A stretch of 13,668 bases of DNA from CAZRGV01 sp964599655 (GCA_964599655.1 CAZRGV010000148.1:1-13668), one strand, 5' to 3'; positions 1 through 7,347 are shown, counted from the first letter of the stretch. Notes: generated by a model not told the origin, from the sequence alone. Translations and numbers: made by a program.

Positions 1-203
1 ATCAGTTCCCGGACTACCACCGGCCCGGCGACCACTGGGACAAGCTCGACTACGCCAACATGGCGAAGGTGGATCGCATGGTGGCCCTGGCCCTGTTGAT
101 GATCGCCGACTCGGCCGACCCACCACGATGGAACGAGGACAATCCCAAGGCTTCAAAGTATCTGGAAATCTGGAAAAAGAGACAGAATCCTCAAACGCCC
201 TGA
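1..203 (+). CDS. M28-family peptidase, C-terminal fragment (5' end outside window)
   Basis: The reading frame is open from base 3 to the TGA at 201-203 and gives 66 residues without a start, so the gene begins before the window. The fragment opens with QFPDYHRPGDHWDKLDY. This resembles the last metal-ligand segment of M28 (aminopeptidase Y/S type) zinc peptidases, where a His in a 'YH-x-x-x-D' context binds one of the two zinc ions. A short helix (MAKVDRMVALALLMIAD) and a polar tail ending KKRQNPQTP follow, as in planctomycete M28 proteins. These enzymes usually act outside the cytoplasm, but the signal peptide would lie upstream and cannot be seen. A 72-base gap separates it from the next gene on the same strand. 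The family call is from motif memory on a short piece, so it is moderately secure. Confidence 0.7.
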   Translation, partial: QFPDYHRPGDHWDKLDYANMAKVDRMVALALLMIADSADPPRWNEDNPKASKYLEIWKKRQNPQTP

Positions 204-275
204 TCCCCAGGTTCGCCCTGATGGCGGGCCCAAACGTCCTCACGCACCCTCCGAACGACCGAACAGGAACGCGCC

Positions 276-1391
276 ATGCAATTGAGCCCCGTGGGCTGGA
301 CCCTCGACCAGATCGACACGCCGGCCTTGCTGCTCGAACTCGACAAGCTCGACCACAACATCAAGACGATGGCCGGGCACTTCCAGTCTCGGAACGTGCA
401 ATGGCGGCCGCACGCCAAGGCGTTCAAGAGCCCGGCGATCGCTCATCGGTTGAAGCGCGCGGGCGCCATCGGCGTGACCGTGGCCAAGGTTTCGGAAGCC
501 GAGGTCATGGCGGCGAACGGCATCGACGACATTCTGATCGCGCATCTGGTCGTCGGGCCGTTGAAGACGTCTCGCCTGGCCGCGTTGCAGCGACAGGCCG
601 ACGTCAAGGTCACGGTCGATCATCCGGAACACGTCGAGCCGCTCTCGGAGGCGGCCCGATCGTTTGGGGTGGAGATCGGTGTGCTGGTCGACGTCGACCT
701 GGGGATGGGGCGTTGCGGAGTTAGCTCGCCCGAGGCGGCCGTCGCGATGGCTCGCCAGGTGGCCGAGGCGCCCGGCCTGCGCTTCGACGGCGTGATGGGC
801 TACGAGGGCCACACGCTGTTCCTCAACGACCTGAACGAGAAGCGACAGGCGATCGTCGAGGCAATCGGCCGGCTGATCGAGGCGAAACAGGCCGTCGAGG
901 CCGCCGGCCTGCCCTGCCGGATTGTCTCGGCGGGCGGCACGGGATCTTACCAGATCACCGCCGACTTGCCTGGCTTAACAGAGATTCAGGCGGGCGGTGG
1001 CATCTTCGCCTGCATGTACTACCNNNNNNNNNNNNNNNNCCTTGAAGGATGTCAGGTTCGCGGTCATTTGTCGGCGATCAGCGTGCTTGCGACCGTGGTC
1101 GGTCGCCCGAAAGCCGATCGAGCGATCCTGGACATCGGCCGGAAGTCGATCAGTGATTATCGCATCGCACCTGTTTTGCCCAGATACCCAAACTGCCGCG
1201 TGATCGGGCTTTCGGCCGAGCATACGACGGTGGAAATCGGGCCGGGCGAGGCGCCTCGGATCGGCGACAAGGTCGAAGTGATTCCCGGATACAGCGATTT
1301 CACCTTCGTGTTGCACGACCGGGTCCTGGGACACCGCGATGGCCGGATCGAAGCCGTCTGGCCGCTCCTCGGCCGGGGCATGCTCCAATGA
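276..1391 (+). CDS. DSD1-family PLP enzyme (D-threonine aldolase / D-serine dehydratase-like)
   Basis: This 371-residue protein has the fold-type III (alanine-racemase-like) layout of the DSD1/D-threonine aldolase family. DTPALLLELDKLDHNI near the N-terminus starts the barrel. RPHAK (44-48) carries the presumed PLP lysine, Lys48. A Gly-rich phosphate-binding stretch, SAGGTGSY, lies around 220. The beta-domain ends with VWPLLGRG. In characterised members a His-x-Asp or His-x-Cys pair near the C-terminus binds the metal. Here the segment reads PGYSDFT, so Tyr339 replaces the His while Asp341 remains. The substrate is therefore uncertain: a D-amino-acid aldolase, dehydratase or related lyase. 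ATG 276 has AGGA at 265-268, seven bases upstream. A 16-base N run (1024-1039) interrupts codons 250-255 but the frame is kept. It is probably cytoplasmic and monocistronic. Confidence 0.85.
   Translation: MQLSPVGWTLDQIDTPALLLELDKLDHNIKTMAGHFQSRNVQWRPHAKAFKSPAIAHRLKRAGAIGVTVAKVSEAEVMAANGIDDILIAHLVVGPLKTSRLAALQRQADVKVTVDHPEHVEPLSEAARSFGVEIGVLVDVDLGMGRCGVSSPEAAVAMARQVAEAPGLRFDGVMGYEGHTLFLNDLNEKRQAIVEAIGRLIEAKQAVEAAGLPCRIVSAGGTGSYQITADLPGLTEIQAGGGIFACMYYXXXXXXLEGCQVRGHLSAISVLATVVGRPKADRAILDIGRKSISDYRIAPVLPRYPNCRVIGLSAEHTTVEIGPGEAPRIGDKVEVIPGYSDFTFVLHDRVLGHRDGRIEAVWPLLGRGMLQ
1024..1039. other. Assembly gap (16 N) inside the aldolase-like gene
   Basis: There are sixteen undetermined bases. The reading frame before and after is the same, so the stated size is at least consistent modulo three. 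Six residues just after GGGIFACMYY are unknown. Confidence 0.95.
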
Positions 1392-1656
1392 AATCGGACG
1401 CCCCGGCGTCCCCCAAAGAATCAAGGCCTGCGAGACGAGAATCGACTGGACCGAACGATTGCATGCATGGTATCGTAGTCAAGGTCGTGGGCTCAATTTG
1501 GGGTCGTCGGGTTGTGAGGGTTCGATTATGTTGAGGGGGCCACGGCTGAGGGCCGTATGGCCTCCCTTCGAACCAGCCTCTTGAATCAAGAACTCGAGGA
1601 GCGCGGTTGGCCCTGGGCCGGGGTTTTTCCGTCGATTTCGTGGGAGGTTGTCGCGG
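1392..1656 (+). promoter_or_regulatory. Intergenic region with stem-loop and small palindrome upstream of the sigma gene
   Basis: No gene is seen here. A stem-loop is formed by GGCCA (1538-1542) with TGGCC (1558-1562), continued inward by CGGC/GCCG with a two-base bulge and outward by G-C pairs. A 13-base perfect palindrome, TCTTGA-A-TCAAGA, lies at 1579-1591. A T5 run sits at 1624-1628. The stem-loop could end transcription of the upstream gene or lie in the leader of the sigma gene, and the palindrome could be an operator. None of these roles is proven by the sequence. Confidence 0.35.
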
Positions 1657-2457
1657 GTGAAAGGGGAAGGGCGGAAAACGAGACGACGGTCGTACTCGCC
1701 CAAGGTCGAGGCGTTGGAAGCGCTTCGGCTTCTGGACGCGGCCGCGCCGGCCCTGGCGCCGCTGACGGTCGACCACGCGCCCCTGCCCGCGACTCCGGTT
1801 CCGATCGCGCCCCCTCCTCCGTCCCCGTCGGCGGGTCACGACGCCTGGGACGCAGCGCTTGGACAGACGGCGCTGGCCGATTTGATCGCGCCTCGGGGCG
1901 CCTCGACGGCTCCGCCCGACGCGTCTTCGGTGAACTCGGGCCTGAACCAGTTGAACCGCTACCTGAGCCGCGCCTGGTCTCGAGCGGGCATTCCGGTTCA
2001 GCAGCATGATGACTGCACGCAGGCCGTTTACGCGACAATGCTTCAGAACCTGGGCCGGACGGGGTTCGACCAGTTACTCGCCGACGTCGGCCAGAACGGC
2101 GTCCGGGAGGTCCTGAGCCGCGAGACGTCGCTCGGTCCTGACTTTTTCCGAGCCGTCGACATGGTGAAGAAGCGGGCCATGCGGCAGAGGAGCCACCTGG
2201 CGCTGGACGACCAGAACGATCTGGCGGCTCCGTTGGGAAGCGACGGCGCGGCGGAATCGTGGCGAGGCGCCTTGCAGGAGGCGATCGCCCGATCACTGAA
2301 CCCGCGTGAAGCCGACCTGATCCAGGCGACCTTGAAGGGTTACAGTCCGGCCGAAATCGCGTCTCAGTGGGGAGTTGCGCCAAAAACGGTGAGCAACGAA
2401 AAGACCCGGGCCCTTCAGAAACTCCGCGAGGCCCTGGTGGCAGAGCTGAGCGATTGA
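1657..2457 (+). CDS. Sigma-70-like RNA polymerase sigma factor with Pro/Ala-rich N-terminal extension
   Basis: The 266-residue protein has three parts. Residues 1-28 are Arg-rich, followed by PKVEALEALRLLDA. Residues 29-90 are a low-complexity Ala/Pro linker. Residues 97-266 look like a small sigma-70 factor: a region-2-like helical part (LNRYLSRAW..., DDCTQAVYATML) and a region-4 helix-turn-helix at about 215-260 (NPREADLIQATLKGYS, then PAEIASQWGVAPKTVSNEKT). It should bind core RNA polymerase and redirect it to a particular promoter set. The regulon is not visible and no anti-sigma factor gene is adjacent. GTG 1657 is chosen because GGGAGG (1642-1647) lies nine bases before it. A TTG at 1648 would abut the same site. 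The N-terminal motif is typical of presumed surface proteins of planctomycetes, which is odd for a cytoplasmic protein. Confidence 0.8.
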   Translation: MKGEGRKTRRRSYSPKVEALEALRLLDAAAPALAPLTVDHAPLPATPVPIAPPPPSPSAGHDAWDAALGQTALADLIAPRGASTAPPDASSVNSGLNQLNRYLSRAWSRAGIPVQQHDDCTQAVYATMLQNLGRTGFDQLLADVGQNGVREVLSRETSLGPDFFRAVDMVKKRAMRQRSHLALDDQNDLAAPLGSDGAAESWRGALQEAIARSLNPREADLIQATLKGYSPAEIASQWGVAPKTVSNEKTRALQKLREALVAELSD

Positions 2458-2481
2458 CGTTCGAGCCGAACTCGAACGAGG

Positions 2482-2503
2482 GCAACCCCCGTGGGGAGGT
2501 TGC
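2482..2503 (+). terminator. Stem-loop 24 bases after the sigma gene stop, candidate terminator
   Basis: GCAACCCCC (2482-2490) pairs with GGG-A-GGTTGC (2494-2503), giving a nine-pair stem with one bulged A (2497) and a three-base loop GTG. It sits just past the stop at 2457 and before the ACT gene at 2610. No T-run follows, so it is not a textbook intrinsic terminator. It could also pause transcription or protect the 3' end. Confidence 0.45.
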
Positions 2504-2609
2504 GTTCCCGCGCGCTCCAGCCATCTCGCACCAGGCGATGTCCCATCGTATGCTGGGAGGATCAGGGCGGACCGGGGGCGGGCCGCCGTTGTCGGAGAGA
2601 AAGGGCGGC

Positions 2610-3212
2610 ATGAGCACGTACATCGTGACGGTGACAGCGGCCGACCGGGTGGGCATCGTGCACTCGGTGACCGGGACGATCCACGAAAGGGACGGGAATA
2701 TCCTCGAGCTGAGTCAAACGGTTCTTCGGGGCTATTTCACGATCATCCTGGCCGTCAAGTTTCGCGAGCCGATCGATCCGGAGACACTTCGAGAGGCGAT
2801 CTCCCAGCAAGGTCGGCGGTTCGACCTGACCGTGGTGGTGATTCCGGCCGACGAGGAGGGCCTGACCCCTCCGGTTCCTGATGGCGAGCGGTTTATTCTT
2901 ACCGTGCTCGGCGCTGACCATCCGGGGAACATCCACAAGATCTCGGGTTGCCTGGCCGACCACGGCGTCAACATCGTCGACCTGCACGCGAGGGCCGATG
3001 GGGCGATCTTCTCGCTGGTGATGGAAGCGTATCTGCCCGCCGACCTGCCGCCGAGCACCATCCGGGACGAGCTCGAACGGTTCGGCCGGGAACTGGGTCT
3101 GGAGGCCTACGTTCAACACGAGAATATCTTCCTGGCGACCAGCGAGCCCAGGCCGGTGCGCGTGGGTCCGGCGCGGAATCCGGAAGGAAGCGCGGCCATC
3201 GTGCCCCACTGA
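2610..3212 (+). CDS. Two-ACT-domain protein, UPF0237/GcvR-like, partner of DUF711
   Basis: The 200-residue protein contains two ACT domains. The first (about 3-80) begins with YIVTVTAADRVGIVHSVTG and has LSQTVLRGYFTIILAV. The second (about 94-175) begins with RFILTVLGADHPGNIHKISG and ends LGLEAYVQHENIFLA. ACT domains bind small ligands, often amino acids, and regulate partner proteins. The first half resembles the start of the single-ACT family UPF0237, and the last segment resembles the end of that family, where a 'VQHE-x-IF' sequence is usual. So this looks like a duplicated version of the small ACT protein that is commonly encoded beside UPF0210/DUF711, as it is here 119 bases downstream. 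The start at ATG 2610 matches where the first ACT strand begins, with a GGAGA-like site at about 2594. The tail after 178 is not conserved in appearance. It is probably cytoplasmic. Confidence 0.85.
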   Translation: MSTYIVTVTAADRVGIVHSVTGTIHERDGNILELSQTVLRGYFTIILAVKFREPIDPETLREAISQQGRRFDLTVVVIPADEEGLTPPVPDGERFILTVLGADHPGNIHKISGCLADHGVNIVDLHARADGAIFSLVMEAYLPADLPPSTIRDELERFGRELGLEAYVQHENIFLATSEPRPVRVGPARNPEGSAAIVPH

Positions 3213-3249
3213 GCCGGACCGGTCCCCACGAAGTCGCGTGGTCAAACAA

Positions 3250-3263
3250 GTTTGGACCCAAAC
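3250..3263. repeat. Short palindrome GTTTGG-AC-CCAAAC between ACT and DUF711 genes
   Basis: GTTTGG (3250-3255) and CCAAAC (3258-3263) are perfect reverse complements around a two-base centre. The loop is too short for a stable RNA hairpin, so if functional it is more likely a protein-binding site. A further CCAAAC follows shortly downstream, near 3274-3280. It lies about 70 bases before the DUF711 start. GGACCGGTCC (3216-3225), just after the ACT stop, is another perfect palindrome. Confidence 0.3.
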
Positions 3264-3331
3264 GCGCGGCGTCCGATCCAAACGCCCCCATTGAGGAATG
3301 ACTCCCTCTCTTTTCGGTCAAGGAGCCTACG

Positions 3332-4708
3332 TTGTATCGCACCGAGGATGTGCTTGCCACGCTGGGAATGGTCCGTCAGCACAAGCTCGACGTTCGCACC
3401 GTGACGATGGGGGTCGACCTGTCGCCGTGCGCCTCGCCCAACCCGATCGTGCTCTGCGACCGGATTCGAGACCGATTGCTCAAGTATGCCGGCCGGCTCC
3501 GGAGCGTTTGCCGCGAGGTCGAGGGGCGTTACGGCATTCCGATCGTCAACCGTCGGATCGCGGTCAGCCCGATCGCGATCGTGGCGGCGGGCCACTCGGC
3601 CGAGGGGTACATCGATGTGGCCCGGACGCTCGACAAGGTGGCCGCAGAGGTCGGAGTCGATCTCGTGGGTGGGTTCACGGCTCTGGTCCAGAAAGGCTGG
3701 ACCGAAGGGGATCGCCGCCTGATCGCCGTCTTGCCCGAGGTGCTCTCGACGACCGAGCGGGTCTGCGCGTCGGTGAACGTCGGCACGACCGCCGCGGGCA
3801 TCAACATGGATGCGATCCTCGCGCTCGGCAAGGTGTTGAAGGATGCGGCCGAACGCACCAAGGCCCACGACGGTTTCGGCTGCGCCAAGCTGGTCATCTT
3901 CGCCAACGCGCCGACCGATAACCCGTTCATGGCCGGCGCCTTTCATGGCGCGGGGGAACCCGACTGCGTGATCAACATCGGTGTGAGTGGCCCGGGCGTG
4001 GTGAAGGCGGCGGTCGAGGACCTGGTGCAGAACTCGGCGACGAGGCCGACCCTGGGGGAGATCGCCGAGGAGATCAAGAGCACGGCGTTCCGGGTCACTC
4101 GGGTCGGCGAACTGATCGGCCGAGAGGTGGCCGCCCGGCTCGGCGTGGCGTTCGGGATCGTCGACCTCTCACTGGCTCCGACGCCCCAGGTGGGTGACTC
4201 GGTGGGCGAGATTCTCCAGGCGATCGGGGTGCTTCGGCTCGGAGCGCCCGGTTCGACGGCCGCCCTGGCGTTGCTCAATGACGCGGTCAAGAAAGGAGGC
4301 AGCTTCGCCTCGTCGTCGGTTGGCGGGCTTTCGGGGGCGTTCGTGGCGGTCAGCGAAGACGCCGCGCTGGCGAAAGCCGTCGAGGCCGGCGACCTGACGC
4401 TGGCCAAGCTCGAGGCGATGACGGCGGTCTGTTCGGTCGGCCTCGACATGATCGCGGTTCCCGGCGACACTGACGCCGAGACCCTGGCCGCCCTGATCGC
4501 CGATGAGGTCGCCATCGGCGTCATCAACCACAAGACCACGGCCGTTCGAGTCATTCCCGTGCCGGGCAAGGCGGCCGGAGAGAAGGCGGTGTTCGGCGGT
4601 CTCTTCGGCGAGATGACGATTCTTCCGATCCACGCCGCAGGCGGCAGCGCGCCGTTTGTCCACCACGGCGGCCGAATCCCGGCGCCCCTCTCGAGCCTGA
4701 GAAACTGA
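3332..4708 (+). CDS. UPF0210 (DUF711) family protein
   Basis: The 458-residue product matches the full length and both ends of the UPF0210/DUF711 family, which is sometimes labelled 'PFL family'. It starts with a short helix and VRTVTMGVDL, has conserved stretches such as NRRIAVSPIAIVAAGHS, GFTALVQKG, FANAPTDNPFMAGAFHG and NIGVSGPGVV, and ends GGRIPAPLSSLRN, the usual family C-terminus. The biochemical activity of the family is not established to my knowledge, so none is assigned. It is predicted to be cytoplasmic, with no signal peptide. TTG 3332 is chosen as start because AGGAG (3321-3325) lies six bases upstream and the first residues align with the family. It follows the ACT gene by 119 bases on the same strand. 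Their recurrent pairing suggests that the ACT protein senses a ligand for, or binds, this protein. Confidence 0.92.
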   Translation: MYRTEDVLATLGMVRQHKLDVRTVTMGVDLSPCASPNPIVLCDRIRDRLLKYAGRLRSVCREVEGRYGIPIVNRRIAVSPIAIVAAGHSAEGYIDVARTLDKVAAEVGVDLVGGFTALVQKGWTEGDRRLIAVLPEVLSTTERVCASVNVGTTAAGINMDAILALGKVLKDAAERTKAHDGFGCAKLVIFANAPTDNPFMAGAFHGAGEPDCVINIGVSGPGVVKAAVEDLVQNSATRPTLGEIAEEIKSTAFRVTRVGELIGREVAARLGVAFGIVDLSLAPTPQVGDSVGEILQAIGVLRLGAPGSTAALALLNDAVKKGGSFASSSVGGLSGAFVAVSEDAALAKAVEAGDLTLAKLEAMTAVCSVGLDMIAVPGDTDAETLAALIADEVAIGVINHKTTAVRVIPVPGKAAGEKAVFGGLFGEMTILPIHAAGGSAPFVHHGGRIPAPLSSLRN

Positions 4709-4997
4709 GGCGGGGTTCCTCTTCCGTTTGTTCGGATGGGTGAATTTAGAGAATCCTGTCGGGGGATTGACCCAAAGCTCGAAGAGAATAAGGAGCGAGG
4801 TTCCGCCAATGTTGGCACCGGATCGATTTCCCGAGCGGAACGCGAGGGGGGCCGAGAATCCGGTCGGATGGTTCCTTGCTCCCGTCCGTGATTGACATCG
4901 CGAAAGATCCTGTTCGGAGTTGTGCCTTCCGCGTTCTCCCCTCCACGTGGTGGCTCTTTTCCCTCGACATTGCTGACACCTCTGGGAAAAACGCACC
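4709..4997. other. Non-coding region upstream of the propeller gene
   Basis: No gene is supported on either strand across these 289 bases. TTGACC (4767-4772) and TTGACA (4892-4897) look like -35 hexamers, but no convincing -10 box lies at the right distance from either. An imperfect small stem (GCCT...AGGC around the DUF711 stop) is weak. A long minus-strand open frame crosses the region but has shadow-like, Arg-rich composition. Confidence 0.5.
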
Positions 4998-6191
4998 ATG
5001 CGCTCTTCTCTGCGGACCCGGCGCCGCCGGGTCGCCCGTCCGGTCTGCGAGTCGCTGGAAGCCCGCGCCCTGCTGGACGCGGACTTGATGAGCTCGTTGC
5101 TCAAAGGATCGCCCAGCGCCGTCGTTCAGAGCCTGAGCCAGTCGACCGCGACGCAATCGTCGTTCCTGTCGCAACTGCCCACGACGGCGAACCCCTCGGC
5201 CTCCACGGTTCCCAGCAATGGCGACACCGTGCCCCGAGGCGTCGCGGTCATTCCACGGGGCTTTCTGGTCTCGAACGTCGCGAACAGTAGTGGACAGCCA
5301 GGGACGGGCTCGTCGATCGTTCGGATCGACGGGAAGGGGGACCTCACGCCGTTCCTGCAAAGCTCGCAAAACCTTAGCCTGACCGGGGCTCTCGGCGTGA
5401 TGCGGAAGGGATTCGTCTTCGCCGGCAGCCTTCCCATGACGACCGACTCGTCGGGCCAGACCACCGTGCAAGGGCCGGGGTCGATTCTGGTCTTCGATCG
5501 CTTTGGCCATCAGATCGCCGACTTCAAGAACGCGAGCCTGATTGATGGTCCGTGGGGCATGGCCGTTCACGATGAGGGGAACCACGCCCAGATCTTCGTC
5601 TCGAACGTGCTCAACGGCACCGTCACTCGCCTCGACGTGAAGATCGAGCATGGCACGCCGAGGATCGTCAGCGCCACGCAAATCGCGACCGGCTACGCCA
5701 CCCAGACCGAAGCGAACGGTCAGCCGCTTGGTCCCGCCGGTTTGACGTACGATCCCCACAACGGGAATCTTTACGTGGCCTCGACGGCCGACAACGCGAT
5801 CTATGCGATTCCGCACGCGGAGAGCCGGACCACGCCGGTCGATAAGGGAACCTTGATCGTCCAGAACGATTCCCACCTGGATGGTCCGGTCGGACTGGCG
5901 ATGGCTCCCAACGGCGACTTGCTGGTGACCAACGGCGACACGAGCACCACGAGTTCCTCGTCCTCGTCCTCGAACAGCAACTCGACCCCAACGCCGAGCA
6001 CCGTGATCGAGTACACGACAACCGGCACGTTCGTCGATCAGCTTTCGCTTGATACGAGCCCAGGAGCCGCGTTCGGTCTGGCGGTGAAGACCAACGACTA
6101 CGGCGCGGTGCTTGGCACGGTCAACGATCTGACGAACACGCTCGACCTGCGAACGGTGCTTTTCCCGAACAAGAAGCACCACGATTCGTGA
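4998..6191 (+). CDS. NHL/beta-propeller-like protein with planctomycete N-terminal motif, presumed surface or secreted
   Basis: The 397-residue protein begins with an Arg-rich stretch (RTRRRRVARP) and CESLEARALLDAD (17-29), a motif at the N-terminus of many presumed exported planctomycete proteins. There is no classical hydrophobic signal peptide. A Ser/Thr-rich segment (32-75) leads into repeats of NHL/SMP-30 style. Examples are GVAVIPRGFLVSNV, LIDGPWGMAV...AQIFVSNVLNGTVTRLDV, LGPAGLTYDPHNGNLYVASTADNAIYAI and LDGPVGLAMAPNGDLLVTNGD. These are the 'gp-G-ia-v...-lyV-ad' blades of a beta-propeller. A Ser/Asn/Thr run (315-335) interrupts a late blade and is encoded partly by three tandem TCCTCG copies (5955-5972). 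No catalytic residues are recognised, so a binding or scaffold role is likeliest. The site before ATG 4998 (GGGA) is weak. A strong hairpin follows the stop. Confidence 0.75.
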   Translation: MRSSLRTRRRRVARPVCESLEARALLDADLMSSLLKGSPSAVVQSLSQSTATQSSFLSQLPTTANPSASTVPSNGDTVPRGVAVIPRGFLVSNVANSSGQPGTGSSIVRIDGKGDLTPFLQSSQNLSLTGALGVMRKGFVFAGSLPMTTDSSGQTTVQGPGSILVFDRFGHQIADFKNASLIDGPWGMAVHDEGNHAQIFVSNVLNGTVTRLDVKIEHGTPRIVSATQIATGYATQTEANGQPLGPAGLTYDPHNGNLYVASTADNAIYAIPHAESRTTPVDKGTLIVQNDSHLDGPVGLAMAPNGDLLVTNGDTSTTSSSSSSSNSNSTPTPSTVIEYTTTGTFVDQLSLDTSPGAAFGLAVKTNDYGAVLGTVNDLTNTLDLRTVLFPNKKHHDS

Positions 6192-6208
6192 TCGGATGAT
6201 GCCGAGCC

Positions 6209-6244
6209 ACGGCCGGTCAGGAGGATTTTCTTCCGACCGGCCGT
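6209..6244. terminator. Strong hairpin between convergent genes, probable terminator
   Basis: ACGGCCGGTC (6209-6218) pairs perfectly with GACCGGCCGT (6235-6244). The stem continues, after a bulged A at 6219, with GGAGGA (6220-6225) against TCTTCC (6229-6234, one G-T pair) and a TTT loop. It lies 18 bases after the propeller gene stop. It also contains the last 28 bases of the minus-strand desaturase gene, whose TGA is at 6219-6217. It would fold in RNA from either strand. No clear T-run follows in either direction. Confidence 0.7.
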
Positions 6245-7347
6245 AGCTCGTTCGAGCCTCTGGCGGCGAACCGGGGCGCATGGTCGCGATCGCCGGCATG
6301 GCTGACCCATGGCGACGGTCGGGGACTGGTTCGGGACAGAAGGTCGAGAACCGATGGGCCGCTCGTGCCCCAGCGCCGGAAGAAGTAGCCCCGGCAAACA
6401 ACAACCTGCTCGCGGTAGGGCCGATATCGCCGAAGGATCTCGTGGGCCAGCGCGACCCGGTAGTGAGGCACCATCGCGAACAAGTGGTGCGTCAGGTGGA
6501 AGGCCTGTCCGTACGGAAAGACCGCCGCGTTCAGGATCGGATTGACCTGAAAGACCCGGGAGTTGGTCAGGTCGCCGTCGTCCGGGGCGTTGCTGTGATG
6601 GGCGATCTCCCGAAGCTGCATGAGGAACGGGTAAACGGTCAGGAGCGGCACGACCCAGAACAGGAAGAAGATCGGCCAGGCATGAGTCGAGTGGACCGCC
6701 GTGAGGACCGAGAGCCAGTAGGCGCCTCGAAGACTCCGGGCCACGCGGCTCCGATAGACGGGTCTCAAGACCAAAGGGTCGCCGCTACCGCTTTCCAGGT
6801 TGGCCGCCTTCGCCCGTCCGAAAAGGTACTTCAAGATCGACGGCGGCCAGAGCGCCTCGACGACGTAGCGCCTCCAGAAACCGGCCTTCGAGATCGGGAA
6901 ATGGTGCGGTTCCGGGTGATTGAGCCGGAGCAGGTCGGGATCACGCTCGGGATCATTGACGAACTGGTGATGTCCGAGGTGGGCGGCCCGGTACTTCTGA
7001 GTCATCGCCACGAGGGGGAACATCAGCAGGAGGTCGGAGGCGAGCTCGTTGGCCAGCTTGTTCCGGAAGAGGGTGCCATGGCTGGCGTCGTGGGCCAGGC
7101 CGGAAAGCCGGTGCTGAAAGGTGGCCACCAGAACCACCCCGACCATCGCGAGTGGAAGAAACGCGACGGTCGGTAGCGAGCCTGCGCTCCAGACGCGCCA
7201 GAGGATGGAGGCCGCGGTCAGAACCAGGCCGAGCCCAAGGTATTCCCTGGCGATATAGCCCACGTTCGTGTGGTTGTCGGCTCTCATGAGAGGGACCAGA
7301 GCCCGATGGGCTTCGGTCCAGGAGCAATCCGTCGATGGGACTTCCAT
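6217..7347 (-). CDS. Membrane fatty acid desaturase
   Basis: The 376-residue protein has the three histidine clusters of membrane-bound di-iron desaturases/hydroxylases. They are HDASH (86-90), HLGHH (123-127) and HLTHH (284-288), with a further HH at 250-251. Hydrophobic segments around 38-55, 63-77, 105-115 and 220-245 place it in the membrane with the His boxes facing the cytoplasm. It should introduce a double bond (or a hydroxyl) into a lipid acyl chain using O2 and an electron donor. The substrate and regiospecificity cannot be read from sequence. The ATG at 7347 is preferred over a GTG at 7356 because GGAG ends eight bases before it. The last 45 residues are Arg/Ser/Pro-rich and look unconserved. 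The very end is encoded inside the hairpin at 6209-6244. It is transcribed divergently from the kinase. Confidence 0.9.
   Translation of the reverse strand: MEVPSTDCSWTEAHRALVPLMRADNHTNVGYIAREYLGLGLVLTAASILWRVWSAGSLPTVAFLPLAMVGVVLVATFQHRLSGLAHDASHGTLFRNKLANELASDLLLMFPLVAMTQKYRAAHLGHHQFVNDPERDPDLLRLNHPEPHHFPISKAGFWRRYVVEALWPPSILKYLFGRAKAANLESGSGDPLVLRPVYRSRVARSLRGAYWLSVLTAVHSTHAWPIFFLFWVVPLLTVYPFLMQLREIAHHSNAPDDGDLTNSRVFQVNPILNAAVFPYGQAFHLTHHLFAMVPHYRVALAHEILRRYRPYREQVVVCRGYFFRRWGTSGPSVLDLLSRTSPRPSPWVSHAGDRDHAPRFAARGSNELRPVGRKSS

Noticed and set aside
1586..2656. A 356-codon minus-strand open frame opposite the sigma gene
   Set aside because: It has low-complexity Arg/Pro/Ser composition and no domain. 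The plus-strand sigma helix-turn-helix explains the region.
4767..4920. TTGACC and TTGACA hexamers as promoters of the propeller gene
   Set aside because: Neither has a credible -10 hexamer at 16-19 bases, so they are not called as promoters.
5955..5972. Three tandem TCCTCG hexamers
   Set aside because: They only encode a Ser-rich loop in the propeller protein. The array is short and not a CRISPR or a significant satellite.
4746..6404. A 552-codon minus-strand open frame opposite the propeller gene
   Set aside because: It is Arg-rich with no recognisable domain, and it runs antisense to a protein with clear propeller blades. Long antisense frames are expected in GC-rich genes.
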